Positions 18,775-27,612 of a stretch of 64,000 bases of DNA are shown piece by piece (the first letter of the stretch is position 1; the number at the start of each line of letters is the position of its first letter). Source of the stretch: a virus; the IMG/VR virus record IMGVR_UViG_3300027708_002747, positions 20,682-84,681 of that record. The stretch is one strand, 5' to 3'. The translations under genes were made by a program, and so were the position numbers. A model generated the notes under the pieces. It was not told the origin of the DNA. It saw only the letters and a program-made list of their open reading frames with translations, and did not search any database.

Positions 18775-19218
18775 ATGAAAAATTTAAATAACATAATTAA
18801 AAAAGTACTTAAAGAGGAAAATCAAAGATACATGTTTTTCTCTAACTTAGAACAAATGAAACGCCAATGCGAAATACTCCTTGGTAAAGATAAACAAATG
18901 ATAGAATCTATTTTAGATAATGGACATGATTGGGCTCAAGACCACATTGCAGAATCTAAAAATAATATGGACCAAGTTTTTGATTTTATAATGAATGAAA
19001 TCGAAGGTGAGGACTTTAGTAGTGATGACGCAGTTGATGTAATGTATGAAGGTCGTAAAAAAGCTGGTACTAAATTATGCGCTCGTGGTTTAGCATCGGC
19101 AAAGGCAAAATATGACGTATTTCCCTCAGCTTATAGTAATGGTCACGCTGTTCAAGTATGTAAAGGTAAAATCAAAGGTCTTGACGGAAAAAGACACTGT
19201 TCAGGAGCATATTGTTAA
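18775..19218 (+). CDS. Hypothetical protein with leader and C-terminal Cys domain
   Basis: 147 aa from the ATG at 18775, one base after the preceding TAA; the TTG at 18766 is rejected. Residues 1-14 (NNIIKKVLKE/E) form the amphipathic leader with L-K-E site. The C-terminal 50 residues (KKAGTKLCARGLASAKAKY then VCKGKIKGLDGKRHCSGAYC) form a basic Cys-containing module resembling small modules seen in other phage virion proteins. No enzymatic motif. It ends the rightward run that began at the baseplate genes. Confidence 0.6.
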   Translation: MKNLNNIIKKVLKEENQRYMFFSNLEQMKRQCEILLGKDKQMIESILDNGHDWAQDHIAESKNNMDQVFDFIMNEIEGEDFSSDDAVDVMYEGRKKAGTKLCARGLASAKAKYDVFPSAYSNGHAVQVCKGKIKGLDGKRHCSGAYC

Positions 19219-19226
19219 TCAATTAT

Positions 19227-19257
19227 TTTGAATTATTAAAAAATCGTAGTATATTTG
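19227..19257 (+). promoter_or_regulatory. Host-type (Bacteroidetes) promoter
   Basis: TTTG at 19227-19230, 19-base spacer, TATATTTG at 19250-19257, matching the Bacteroidetes housekeeping sigma consensus (TTG ... TAnnTTTG). It lies 19 bases before the ATG of the following gene. Confidence 0.7.
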
Positions 19258-19276
19258 TAGTCAAATCATAAATGAC

Positions 19277-19681
19277 ATGACTATAATAAAAAAACTGTGG
19301 ATTAAGTATCGTCTGTATTTACGTAAATTAGACCGAAAGGATACCGAATTTGACATTTATATGTCTAACGTGAGGAAATGTTCCACCATATGTAGAAAAC
19401 TCATTCATTCTCAAGATTCTGAACTCATAATTGCCCCCATATCCGATAAAAAATATATCCGTAATGATAAATTAGGTATTTTTGTTACAATGGATGGTGG
19501 GCAAGTTACGATAACCAATCATACATACAGTTATTTTATTAAATTAAATAAAACTCAATGGGAAAAACTGGTTATCTCATTCCGTAGAGAAATGGAATAT
19601 AGAGCGATGGAGATTGAAAAAGAATTAGAAAGTCAAATTAATCACTCACTTGATAATATTTATAATAAAATAAATTGTTAA
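19277..19681 (+). CDS. Hypothetical protein under a host-type promoter
   Basis: 134 aa, not recognised. Basic N-terminal helix (IIKKLWIKYRLYLRKLDRKD), central beta segment (LGIFVTMDGGQVTITNHTYSYF) and acidic helical C-terminus. No signal peptide. Unlike its neighbours it has a full Bacteroidetes-type promoter, which suggests expression by the host polymerase early in infection. Confidence 0.6.
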   Translation: MTIIKKLWIKYRLYLRKLDRKDTEFDIYMSNVRKCSTICRKLIHSQDSELIIAPISDKKYIRNDKLGIFVTMDGGQVTITNHTYSYFIKLNKTQWEKLVISFRREMEYRAMEIEKELESQINHSLDNIYNKINC

Positions 19682-19691
19682 TATTAAAATC

Positions 19692-19937
19692 ATGTCAAAG
19701 TTAGATACCCAAATTAAAAAAGTATTAAAAGAAATGTCAGAAGAACCAGAATACGGAAGACTTGATAGAGGTTTAGTTCAAGACGTTATTGATAGATTAC
19801 TATCAGATGAAACAGGTGGATATAAAGGAGCACTAAAAGCTTTAAATTCTGAATTTAGTACAGGACAATATTCAAGACCTGAAAGAACGTATGAACCTCT
19901 TAAGCCAGGTATTAGAGTTGGTAAAAGTATTTATTAA
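19692..19937 (+). CDS. Small protein with capsid-targeting-like leader
   Basis: 81 aa. Residues 1-14 (MSKLDTQIKKVLKE/M) are nearly the same leader as that of the protein ending at 19218, with an L-K-E site. The remaining part has no recognised fold and a basic tail with Arg-Pro-Glu repeats. It is 10 bases after the previous gene and is convergent with the next one, overlapping its end by 4 bases. Confidence 0.6.
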   Translation: MSKLDTQIKKVLKEMSEEPEYGRLDRGLVQDVIDRLLSDETGGYKGALKALNSEFSTGQYSRPERTYEPLKPGIRVGKSIY

Positions 19938-20665
19938 CCTAAAGATTTTCTAATCAAAGATATTAAGACCGATTCGTTGGTCTTTTTCTTTTTAGGTTTG
20001 TATGATGTCATCACAGGTTTTTGACCTTTACCCGTTTGAGTATCTTTTTTCTCAGCCTTTCTTTTTTGTTGACAAGCCGCCTTCTTTTGAGAATCTGACA
20101 TTTTAGACGCTACACCTACCGCCCTACATTTAGGATAACCCTTTGTATCACCTTCAGGTCTCCCACATGGTGGATGTTTACCATCTTTTTTACTACAGAT
20201 ATTAACCCACGGACCTTTAGGTTGTTTACTACCTTTTGGTTTTTTCTTAGTCCCAAACCAAACACCTAAATCTTCATTAACAATTTCTTTTTTAATTTGA
20301 TTTTTACCTAAAACTTTTTTAAGTAATTTTTTGTTAAGAGGGTTGTCATTTAAATCACTTCCGTCATCGTCATTAAGAACAGGATGTTTTTTATCGTAAT
20401 TTGAAAACTTTTTAGCAACTTTTTCTTTGGTTTTAATATTTTTAGTATCAATATTACCGTCCAATGCGTCAACATATAATTGAGCGTTATCAAATTTTTC
20501 TAACGGAACAGTAAAAGGTTCTAAAGTATTTTTATCCCATAACTTTAAACCAGGACTTAAAGGACCCCTATAAGTTCCTGAACCTGATGTTACAGTTGCC
20601 TCGTTAACCATTTCCTCGTACTCTAATAATTTTTGGAATATCTCCAAAATATTTTTACTTTCCAT
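19934..20665 (-). CDS. DUF5872-like protein with N- and C-terminal targeting-like ends
   Basis: 243 aa, very basic. The N-terminus has LLE/Y and VNE/A sites. The centre (residues 145-190) has WVNICSKKDGKHPPCGRPEG then YPKCRAVGVASKMSDSQKKAAC, a four-Cys module resembling DUF5872. The extreme C-terminus is NESVLISLIRKSLG, a short amphipathic tail like those at the ends of two other proteins here. A TATTTAT box (complement of 20693-20699) lies 27 bases upstream. Virion cargo is a reasonable inference. Confidence 0.55.
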   Translation of the reverse strand: MESKNILEIFQKLLEYEEMVNEATVTSGSGTYRGPLSPGLKLWDKNTLEPFTVPLEKFDNAQLYVDALDGNIDTKNIKTKEKVAKKFSNYDKKHPVLNDDDGSDLNDNPLNKKLLKKVLGKNQIKKEIVNEDLGVWFGTKKKPKGSKQPKGPWVNICSKKDGKHPPCGRPEGDTKGYPKCRAVGVASKMSDSQKKAACQQKRKAEKKDTQTGKGQKPVMTSYKPKKKKTNESVLISLIRKSLG

Positions 20666-20708
20666 ATTAAAAAAAAAGAATTATATTTTAATATAAATAT
20701 CTAATAAA

Positions 20709-20966
20709 ATGGAACAAAACAATTCTGAAGAATTAAAAAAAGAAATTATTGAGAAATTTGAGAATCTTAGTCCTATTGGTAATTTATTTGATGTAATCAA
20801 TTATAGTTCTTATGAAAATTTAGATAAATTCATAGTTAATATGAGTGAAGAACAGGCTCTTTATTGTATAATTGAAGCAGTTAAATGTTCTTACAGACGA
20901 GGTGTATTTACTCTTGAAGAAAGTGAGGCGATATCCAAATCTTTGAGGATTATTTCATCTAAATAA
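20709..20966 (+). CDS. Small hypothetical protein
   Basis: 85 aa, acidic, all-helical by inspection, with Cys 52 and 59. No family recognised. It is divergent from the preceding leftward gene, sharing the 43-base gap, and ends in a bidirectional terminator. Confidence 0.55.
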   Translation: MEQNNSEELKKEIIEKFENLSPIGNLFDVINYSSYENLDKFIVNMSEEQALYCIIEAVKCSYRRGVFTLEESEAISKSLRIISSK

Positions 20967-20995
20967 AAAAAGGTCAGATTTCTCTGACTTTTTTT
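20964..20995. terminator. Bidirectional rho-independent terminator
   Basis: Stem GTCAGA/TCTGAC with TTTC loop, flanked by A-run and T-run, between two convergent genes. Confidence 0.8.
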
Positions 20996-20996
20996 A

Positions 20997-21674
20997 TTAT
21001 ATTTTATTTGATTTACGAATATTTTCATCCCCCCATAACGGTTGTAAGTTTTTTAACGACCAACATTCCATAAATGACTCATCTCCAATTTCTTGTATAT
21101 TAAATGAAGAAATTGGACGTATGTGGTCAACATGCCATATACCGTAATTGTCCCACGACATTTCACCTATAAATTTTTTTTCTAAATGAGTTATTAACTC
21201 ATCAGGTGAATATTTTAAAATTTCAAAATAATGTCCATTTTTTTGTACATTACTTTCTTTCAAAACCTGATATATCGCAGTACGGAAATTATTGATTAGT
21301 TTGTAGATGGGGTCATTATGTTTACGATTTTTTTCGTAATTACGTTTATTTTCTCTATGTTTATCTATATTTTTTTCTCTCCACTCTTTATGATATTCAT
21401 TAAGATGTTCTCTGTTTTTTTCAGACCAAGTTTTGTGTTTTTGTGAAAGATATTCTTTATTACTATCTCTCCATTTTTTATCGGCAATTTTTCTACCACC
21501 AATAAACCTTCTACCTGAAGGGCCTAATTTTACACCATTTTCTTTTAATATTCTTAAAATTGTTGGTTTACTTATACCTGTTTTTTCAGAAATAGTTTGT
21601 GAACCTAGAAGTTCTTCATTATACATTTTTAATATATCAGATAATTCTTTATCATTAGGGTTATACTTTTTCAT
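20997..21674 (-). CDS. HNH endonuclease with HTH, homing-type
   Basis: 225 aa. The N-terminus (SDILKMYNEELLGSQTISEK) plus SKPTILRILKENGV is a helix-turn-helix. A long charged linker follows, then the HNH nuclease end GIWHVDHIRPISSFN, FMECWSLKNLQPLWGDEN with conserved His-Asp-His, Asn and a last His replaced by Asn-rich NIRKSNK. This is the standard free-standing phage homing endonuclease layout. It sits immediately downstream of the major capsid gene, a frequent target site. A TATTTAT box (complement of 21680-21686) is 5 bases upstream. Confidence 0.82.
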   Translation of the reverse strand: MKKYNPNDKELSDILKMYNEELLGSQTISEKTGISKPTILRILKENGVKLGPSGRRFIGGRKIADKKWRDSNKEYLSQKHKTWSEKNREHLNEYHKEWREKNIDKHRENKRNYEKNRKHNDPIYKLINNFRTAIYQVLKESNVQKNGHYFEILKYSPDELITHLEKKFIGEMSWDNYGIWHVDHIRPISSFNIQEIGDESFMECWSLKNLQPLWGDENIRKSNKI

Positions 21675-21730
21675 ATATTATAAATATAATATATTTTACC
21701 AAAAAAACAATTATTTAATGTTGTAAAATA

Positions 21731-21760
21731 AAAAAAGGGACAATTTCTTGTCCCTTTTTT
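21731..21760. terminator. Rho-independent terminator after capsid gene
   Basis: Stem GGGACAA/TTGTCCC with TTTC loop flanked by A6 and T6; positioned for leftward transcripts leaving the major capsid gene. Confidence 0.85.
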
Positions 21761-21779
21761 ATTATCAATTAAGATAAGA

Positions 21780-23654
21780 TTATCTTAATTCATTCAAATC
21801 GAATGTACGAACACCATCAACGATAATACGGCCATAGAAGCGATTGTTCACCATCTTTTTCGCGTATCTCGTCATAATACCCTTAATAGGAGTAAAGTTG
21901 AATGGGTTATACATTGTTGGAGTTAATTGTAACGGTACGTATGGAGCGTAGATATATCCAGTGTCCAATAAAGAAGTACCTTTATGACCAATCAACACAG
22001 TGTTAGCTGGGAAGTATGGGTCACGGTATACTTGATAACGACCACTTAATGTACCAACTCTCTCGATACCCATGTTGAATTGGTCCTGCTCAGGAGCCGC
22101 ATTTGATACGTGGAAGTATTCCAAGTCATCAAAGATAGCACTGATTTCAGAAGATACAACAATCCAGTTTGCTCCACCTCTTAAAGTAGATTTGTGGATT
22201 TGAGCTGAAATTTGGTTGATTGCAGTAATCAACGTTTGGTTCCAGTCCTTTTGAGTGTAAGGAGTTGATTGGTTGTTCAGACGCTTCCATCCGTTGTAAT
22301 CCCAACGTAATGTCCAAGCCGCACCTTTACGTAAGTCACGTAAGATTTCACGGTCAATTTCAGCTGCAACTTGTTCAGATAATAAAGCTGTTAATTCAGC
22401 TTCAGCATCGATGTTGTGGAATGCCGCAACGTCTTGAGCAAGTTCTGGAGACCATTGTGCTCTTAATTTTCTTTCTGTAACAGATACAGTTACTGACTCA
22501 AGGTCAAAAGAAACTTCACCAATTTTGTCTTCAAATTCTAACTCTTCGTAACGTCTCCAAGCTGCTTTGATGTTAGTTAAAGAAGTAGCTCCGCTCCATT
22601 GAGATGCGGTTAATGTCGCTCCAGAATATCCATCAGGAGTTGTTTGACCACATGATATACATGCAGGAACTTGAGTATCAATTTCTAAATAGATAAATCC
22701 TGTAGTACTACAAATGTTATCATAATAACCACCATTACCACCCGATGTTGTAGTGTTAAATCCAGCTTGAGTACGTGTGTAGTTTGGACCTACAATACCT
22801 TGACCATATTTTTGAGTAACAACACGGAATAAAAGTGGTGTAAATGTTGCAGTATTTAAGTTAGAAGCTGCCGTTGAGTTATCAGTATAAAGAATTAAGT
22901 TAGCTAAAAACTCATCAGTATCTTGTTCTTGACCGTTTGGTCCGATTAACTTACCAACACCAGCATTTGAGAAACCTGATAATGCAACGATGATTTTTCT
23001 AAATTCAGCGTTAGAACCACCTACAGTGTAAGCTGAATATACAAGAGCTCCACTAGACCAAGCAACTGTTGGAGTCGCAGATGTAATTGTAAGGAAACGA
23101 CCTTTAGAGTAATCGAACAAACCTGCTGGGTTAAGACCTGGCTCAGTTCCTTCGTAGAACATATCATAAAGGTTCTTAGGTGCTGTACCAAATGGTTGAC
23201 CTGTTCCTGTATCATATCCTGAAAGAGGATTTCCAGGATAGTTACCAGGAGAACCTACTGGCGCGTAGTGGTCACCTGATGTAACACCAAGAGTGTCAAC
23301 TGCAGAACCACCTGAATAACCTTGAATCTTAGGTATGAAGTAGAACAATTTACCAATTGGTAAGTTCATAGCTTGTACCGATACAATCTCGTTAGACAAT
23401 AATTTAGAGAACACACGTCTGATGATAGGAAATACCACAGTTTCGAATGAACCTGAATCAGCTGATGATGCAGCTTCGTTAATTAAATGTGACGCTTGGT
23501 TTTCATACAATTGTGCAACATTTTCTTTTAGGTGGCCTCTAAGACCTTCTAGGAACCCTAATTTGTCCCATTTGTTTATAGTGTCTTCTTTGATAACTTT
23601 CAAGTGTTTAAGACCGATGTTACCTACTAATCCACTTTCTAATAATGCTCCCAT
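21780..23654 (-). CDS. Major capsid protein (gp23-like)
   Basis: 624 aa, the main shell subunit. The family is recognised by the N-terminal region (KWDKLGFLEGLRGHLKENVA), the VVFPIIRRVFSKLLSNEIVSVQAM block and the C-terminal MNNRFYGRIIVDGV-like block (here VNNRFYGRIIVDGVRTFDL). Residues 57-60 LINE followed by A61 form an (I/L)-x-E site exactly where T4 gp23 is cut by gp21, so the mature protein would start at A61. Local codon use is more GC-rich than in neighbouring genes, as expected for a highly expressed gene. A terminator lies 20 bases downstream. Confidence 0.92.
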   Translation of the reverse strand: MGALLESGLVGNIGLKHLKVIKEDTINKWDKLGFLEGLRGHLKENVAQLYENQASHLINEAASSADSGSFETVVFPIIRRVFSKLLSNEIVSVQAMNLPIGKLFYFIPKIQGYSGGSAVDTLGVTSGDHYAPVGSPGNYPGNPLSGYDTGTGQPFGTAPKNLYDMFYEGTEPGLNPAGLFDYSKGRFLTITSATPTVAWSSGALVYSAYTVGGSNAEFRKIIVALSGFSNAGVGKLIGPNGQEQDTDEFLANLILYTDNSTAASNLNTATFTPLLFRVVTQKYGQGIVGPNYTRTQAGFNTTTSGGNGGYYDNICSTTGFIYLEIDTQVPACISCGQTTPDGYSGATLTASQWSGATSLTNIKAAWRRYEELEFEDKIGEVSFDLESVTVSVTERKLRAQWSPELAQDVAAFHNIDAEAELTALLSEQVAAEIDREILRDLRKGAAWTLRWDYNGWKRLNNQSTPYTQKDWNQTLITAINQISAQIHKSTLRGGANWIVVSSEISAIFDDLEYFHVSNAAPEQDQFNMGIERVGTLSGRYQVYRDPYFPANTVLIGHKGTSLLDTGYIYAPYVPLQLTPTMYNPFNFTPIKGIMTRYAKKMVNNRFYGRIIVDGVRTFDLNELR

Positions 23655-23682
23655 TTATTTTATAGGTTTTTTATTTTTAAGT

Positions 23683-25086
23683 TTATTTTATTATTTTTGA
23701 CATAATGTCTTTCATTCTCAAGAATTGAGGGTTCTCGTAAGTTTTAGATTCAATTAGATTAACTGCTGAACCTGACTGTGGAGATTTATCAATTACTTTT
23801 TCGATTGACTCAGTCATGAACTTTTTGGATTCTCCTCCAAGTTCTTCTTTTATTGTTCTATATAAAGCTTTAGATTCTTTAAGACTTTCTGCAGAATCAA
23901 ATCTTCTTAAAACGTTAATTTTTTCTTGCTTTGATGTAGAATGTTCAGTGAACAATCTTGTAGCATATGCTAAATTTGAATTAAATACAGCAACTTCGTT
24001 AAGTTTATCTCTAAACATATTTAGAGCTTTTCTGTATTCTTCATTTTTAACTTTTAACATTTCAAGTTCTTCAACCATAGATTCAGTGTAAAGACGTGCT
24101 TGTTTTTGTCCAGCCTGAGCTCCTTTTTTAAGTGCTCCTTCTCTCCATCCCATACCATAAGTACGAGCAGCTTCTTTAGCTTCTTCCTTAGATAATTTTG
24201 GAGTTCTTGACGGCATTTCAAAACTCTCACTTTCTTTAAATTCAAACTTAGGTTTACCTGTTCCCATAGTTGGGTTAGCACGCTTCTCAATTTTACTAAA
24301 CCCCCCTTTAGTTAAAGGAGTATTCTTATGCCATCCGTATTGTTTAGCGTCACCACCAATTTTAGCATTTTTACCAATTTTTGGTTTCATTGATGCTTTT
24401 CCTTTAGTAGTTTCTTCTTTAAACCCTTTTGAAAGTCCAACTAATTGTGCAGATTCTGTCATGTATTCTTCATCTTCTTCAGCTTCCTCATCCATTTCAA
24501 TTTCGTAAACGACTTCTTCATTTTCTTCTTCTTCTTCTTCATTAAAGTCACCCATTTCATACTCTTCCTCTTCAGATTCAGTTTGAATAAGATATTCATC
24601 TTCTTCATCTTTCAAATGAATAAAATCACCATCTTTCTTAATTTCGAAAGTGTCGGTAGGTTTCATTTCTTTAAAAGCTTTTAAAACTGTGTCCATTGAC
24701 TCGTCAGATAAATCTTGGATTCCCATAGAATCGAAGTCATCGTCACCACTCATATCAGATAAATTTGACATGTCAAACATTTCATCAGAATCTTCTTCAT
24801 CTTCAGTTTCAAATTCGTCTTCTTCCTCTTCAGATTCGTCTTCTTCAGACTCGTCTTCTAATTCAAATTCGTCTTCTTCTTCCTCAGAATCATCTTCAGA
24901 TTCCATTTCGTCTTCAACTTCAAATTCATCTTCTTCTTCAGCCTCATTTTTCATAGACTCTTTTACTAATTCGCTAATTTCTTCTTTCATTGTAGAATGA
25001 AGTATTTCTTTTGCATTTTCATTGATTGCTTCTTCCAAATTTTGTATTTGGATTAATGCTTCTTCAACTAAGTTTTTTTCTGCCAT
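23683..25086 (-). CDS. Prohead core scaffold protein (gp22-like)
   Basis: 467 aa between protease and capsid genes, as gp22 is in T4. Residues about 45-210 are an extreme Glu/Asp/Ser tract, followed by a basic middle (PKIGKNAKIGGDAKQYGWHK) and a helical C-terminus (LKVKNEEYRKALNMFRDKLNEVAVFNSN, given in two parts by its breaks) resembling the conserved end of T4-type scaffold cores. Several (I/L)-x-E-like sites occur, as expected for a protein degraded by the prohead protease. A TATTTAT box (complement of 25106-25112) is 19 bases upstream. Confidence 0.8.
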   Translation of the reverse strand: MAEKNLVEEALIQIQNLEEAINENAKEILHSTMKEEISELVKESMKNEAEEEDEFEVEDEMESEDDSEEEEDEFELEDESEEDESEEEEDEFETEDEEDSDEMFDMSNLSDMSGDDDFDSMGIQDLSDESMDTVLKAFKEMKPTDTFEIKKDGDFIHLKDEEDEYLIQTESEEEEYEMGDFNEEEEEENEEVVYEIEMDEEAEEDEEYMTESAQLVGLSKGFKEETTKGKASMKPKIGKNAKIGGDAKQYGWHKNTPLTKGGFSKIEKRANPTMGTGKPKFEFKESESFEMPSRTPKLSKEEAKEAARTYGMGWREGALKKGAQAGQKQARLYTESMVEELEMLKVKNEEYRKALNMFRDKLNEVAVFNSNLAYATRLFTEHSTSKQEKINVLRRFDSAESLKESKALYRTIKEELGGESKKFMTESIEKVIDKSPQSGSAVNLIESKTYENPQFLRMKDIMSKIIK

Positions 25087-25154
25087 TTGTGCGTTATTTT
25101 ATTAAATAAATATATAGATGTTTAGAAAAATTAATTTTTTTTAGTATATAAATG

Positions 25155-25179
25155 AAAAAAGGGACTTTCGTCCCCTTTT
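25155..25179. terminator. Rho-independent terminator
   Basis: Stem GGGAC/GTCCC with TTTC loop, A-run on one side and T4 on the other; separates the protease/DUF4494 unit from the scaffold gene. Confidence 0.75.
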
Positions 25180-25201
25180 AAATTCTTTTTTAACTTTGTG
25201 A

Positions 25202-25417
25202 TTACTCAAACACTTCGTCAATTTTACTCTCACTTACTGAAGTAATTCTCCAATCATAACTAAATGATTTGTAAGCTTCAGTAACTTTAGCTTCGACATC
25301 AGTAACAGAATAACCTCTTACAAGTTTTTCTTCTCTTACTTTTTTAATTTTTCCTGTGTTTTCATCTGGTAAATCGTATTGGATTTTAGCCACAAAGTAT
25401 TTTTCGTCCATTTCCAT
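25202..25417 (-). CDS. DUF4494-like small protein
   Basis: 71 aa. The order KYFVAKIQYDLPDENTGKIK, EEKLVRGYSVTDVEAKVTEA and a final ITSVSESKIDEVFE resembles DUF4494, a small alpha/beta family known mainly from Bacteroidetes genomes and their phages. Function unknown. It follows the protease gene by six bases. Confidence 0.65.
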   Translation of the reverse strand: MEMDEKYFVAKIQYDLPDENTGKIKKVREEKLVRGYSVTDVEAKVTEAYKSFSYDWRITSVSESKIDEVFE

Positions 25418-25423
25418 AATTAT

Positions 25424-26143
25424 TTATTTTCCTAAATAATCGGTAAGTCTTCCCATTAAATCAAGCGATTTGTTAACTGTTCTAGAAGCTTTTAGTTCAT
25501 TTTCTTCTTGAAGGTTCTCTTCAAACGCAAATCGACCATCAGGTTCAGTAAATAAATAAGCTCCTGGTGTTGATGGTGAGGATACCAAGTCAAAACAAAT
25601 TAATTCAAAATCGTCTTGTACTTCGTTTTGGTCACCAACTTTTTTAAGCGAACCTACCCCTCTTGATGATATACCTAACGTTACACCCAATCTTAATAGG
25701 TTTGCCGCTTGGTCACCCTTTGTTGATACGATACCTCTTTCATGGAACCCTGGAGAAGTCAAAAGTAATAGTTTACCCAATAGAACATTACCATCCCACC
25801 ACATCTCTGTAATCATGTGTGATACTCTATCTAAATCTATCAATGAAGACTCAGGGTGATTGAGTTCAGATAAAGAGGTTTTTTTACCTATATAATTTTT
25901 TATATAATTTTCAGACTCTCTCTTTAAAATTCTTTCAGGATATGTTCTACCGTTTCTATTTGGTGTATTGTATTTTTGTAGAACGGCGTAGAATTCAAAT
26001 GGTTTTGAATAATCTTTAAAATCCTTACTTTCTTGCAAGAAGGTTTGATTATTTTTTTCTGTTGGGGAAACATATCCAGCATCCATCTCAATTAAAATAC
26101 CTTTTCCTGTTTCTCTTGGACCTAATATTTTGTAATTTTGCAT
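25424..26143 (-). CDS. Prohead maturation protease (gp21-like)
   Basis: 239 aa serine protease of the T4 gp21 family, which cuts scaffold, capsid protein and internal proteins after (I/L)-x-E. Visible marks are FEFYAVLQKYNTPNRNGRTYP, LSELNHPESS with the catalytic His96, and GVTLGISSRGVGS with the catalytic Ser at 159/160. The final segment ICFDLVSSPSTPGAY is also conserved. A TATTTAT box (complement of 26159-26165) lies 15 bases upstream. Its presence gives the basis for reading the leaders of other proteins as processing signals. Confidence 0.9.
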   Translation of the reverse strand: MQNYKILGPRETGKGILIEMDAGYVSPTEKNNQTFLQESKDFKDYSKPFEFYAVLQKYNTPNRNGRTYPERILKRESENYIKNYIGKKTSLSELNHPESSLIDLDRVSHMITEMWWDGNVLLGKLLLLTSPGFHERGIVSTKGDQAANLLRLGVTLGISSRGVGSLKKVGDQNEVQDDFELICFDLVSSPSTPGAYLFTEPDGRFAFEENLQEENELKASRTVNKSLDLMGRLTDYLGK

Positions 26144-26165
26144 TTTATCTTTTTATAGATAAATA

Positions 26166-26630
26166 TTAAATACTTTCTATTTTATCGATTGTTTTTGTTT
26201 TACTAGATTTTGTAAGGTAAAATTTAAAATAATTTGATTTTTTAAACGATTCTGTTTCAATATAATTTATAATATTTTTAATAGAATTTTTTAACTCAGT
26301 AGATTTAAAATCGACATCTTTTTTCAAAAAGAATGTTACCTCTAAATTCATGAAAGACCTTTTTTTAACTGATATCCCACTTGTTCTCAAATCTAAATCA
26401 ACTATAAATTTTTCATTTAATAATTCATTGTCGATAATTTCTATTAAATTTGTTTTAATATTTTTATTAAAAACTGATACAATTCTATTCCAACTTTCTT
26501 CGTGTGTTTTTGGTTTGACCCAAGATTGGATATTTAAATAAATTGATTTTAAATTTTTCGAGTCAACCGTACCATATGAACATTTTATTTGTTTATATCC
26601 TCTAACCACACAACTTTTTCCTTTTTTCAT
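26166..26630 (-). CDS. Hypothetical head-cluster protein
   Basis: 154 aa, basic, mixed alpha/beta (FIVDLDLRTSGISVKKRSFM). Not recognised. It lies upstream of the protease gene in the same direction and is separated from the portal side by the opposite-strand bS21 gene. Confidence 0.6.
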   Translation of the reverse strand: MKKGKSCVVRGYKQIKCSYGTVDSKNLKSIYLNIQSWVKPKTHEESWNRIVSVFNKNIKTNLIEIIDNELLNEKFIVDLDLRTSGISVKKRSFMNLEVTFFLKKDVDFKSTELKNSIKNIINYIETESFKKSNYFKFYLTKSSKTKTIDKIESI

Positions 26631-26698
26631 TTACAAGTTTTCCATATCTTCGTTTATTTATGTAAGTAATAATAATCAACAAAAACCGAGTTGTCAAA

Positions 26699-26884
26699 AT
26701 GTTAATAATTCCCGTTAAAAATAATGATTTAGAAAAATCTTTAAAAAATTTTAAATCAAAAGTTTTAAAAACTAAAATGATTGTAGAGTTGCAAAACAGA
26801 AAAAACTACAAAAAAAAATCTGACATAAAACGTCAGATTTTAAACGATGCTATTTATAAAAATTCAAAAAATAATGAATTATAA
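26699..26884 (+). CDS. rpsU: Phage ribosomal protein bS21
   Basis: 61 aa. The start MLIIPVKNNDLEKSLKNFK follows Bacteroidetes bS21 (MLIIPVK..., then xxL+xFK+K), then VELQNRKNYKKKSDIKRQ and a helical tail, with the same length as host S21 (about 64 aa). In Bacteroidetes, bS21 with bS18 and bS6 helps sequester the 3' end of 16S rRNA, so a phage copy could change start-site choice on host ribosomes. It is alone on the + strand among leftward head genes and overlaps the end of the next gene by 6 bases. No Shine-Dalgarno is seen; a TATTTAT box is at 26655-26661. Confidence 0.8.
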   Translation: MLIIPVKNNDLEKSLKNFKSKVLKTKMIVELQNRKNYKKKSDIKRQILNDAIYKNSKNNEL

Positions 26885-27589
26885 ATTTTGAGTTAAATTC
26901 ATCAATTTAATATATTCTTTTTTAGAATGTTTTACATTTGTAAGTCTTTCTTTTGTTTCTAATAAAACTTTTGATAATTCTTCATCTGATTCAGAGATAA
27001 GAGTATCAATTTTTTGAATTGCAGTTTCTTTTAATTCAGTAAATTTTGTTTTTAAGTTTTCATCATTTGACGTTAAAACTTCTTTTACAGAATTTCTTTC
27101 AGACTCAGTTAAGTTTTCTAAATATTTTTCAGCAGTCTTATTAGCAACTTTCAACATTGAGCTAATTGGGACATTTGAAGATTTGTTTTCTTTAATTATT
27201 GGTTTTTTACCTAAAGACTCAACAATTGATTTTTTAGCAATTGATTTCTTTTCAGGTTTTAGTAAATCGCCATAAAATAGTTCATCAATTGTTTTGTATT
27301 TGTTTTCAAGTACAATATCTTTAGTCCAACTTTTGACAAAACTTACTGTATTCTCAGATAATTTAATTTGTCTAAATTCATTAGATAAATCATCAACCAA
27401 ATAAGTTGCAGTTTCTTTATCTAATTCTTTATTTTCTTTTAAATTATCATATATCGACATTAATTTACAAAAATCACTATTTTTAAGTAATTTTCTTTCA
27501 AAAAGTCTCATATCAGTTTTAAGAGTTCCTTTAACAAAGGAATCAATTAATTTATTTTCTACTAATGTTTTTATTAATCCGAATCTCAT
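26879..27589 (-). CDS. Putative prohead core protein
   Basis: 236 aa, highly charged and almost wholly helical, with many Glu/Lys. Not recognised by family. It lies between portal and protease genes, the place of the small core proteins gp67/gp68 in T4, and its composition is scaffold-like. Several L-x-E sites are present (for example SKVLLE/T near the C-terminus), consistent with digestion by the protease. A TATTTAT box (complement of 27606-27612) is 16 bases upstream. Confidence 0.55.
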   Translation of the reverse strand: MRFGLIKTLVENKLIDSFVKGTLKTDMRLFERKLLKNSDFCKLMSIYDNLKENKELDKETATYLVDDLSNEFRQIKLSENTVSFVKSWTKDIVLENKYKTIDELFYGDLLKPEKKSIAKKSIVESLGKKPIIKENKSSNVPISSMLKVANKTAEKYLENLTESERNSVKEVLTSNDENLKTKFTELKETAIQKIDTLISESDEELSKVLLETKERLTNVKHSKKEYIKLMNLTQNL

Positions 27590-27612
27590 ATCTATATTTT
27601 TTTATATAAATA

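Noticed and set aside
24650-25000. Ser-rich open frame opposite the acidic scaffold region
   Set aside because: It is the antisense of Glu/Asp/Ser codon runs in the gp22-like gene; no start signals or neighbours support it.
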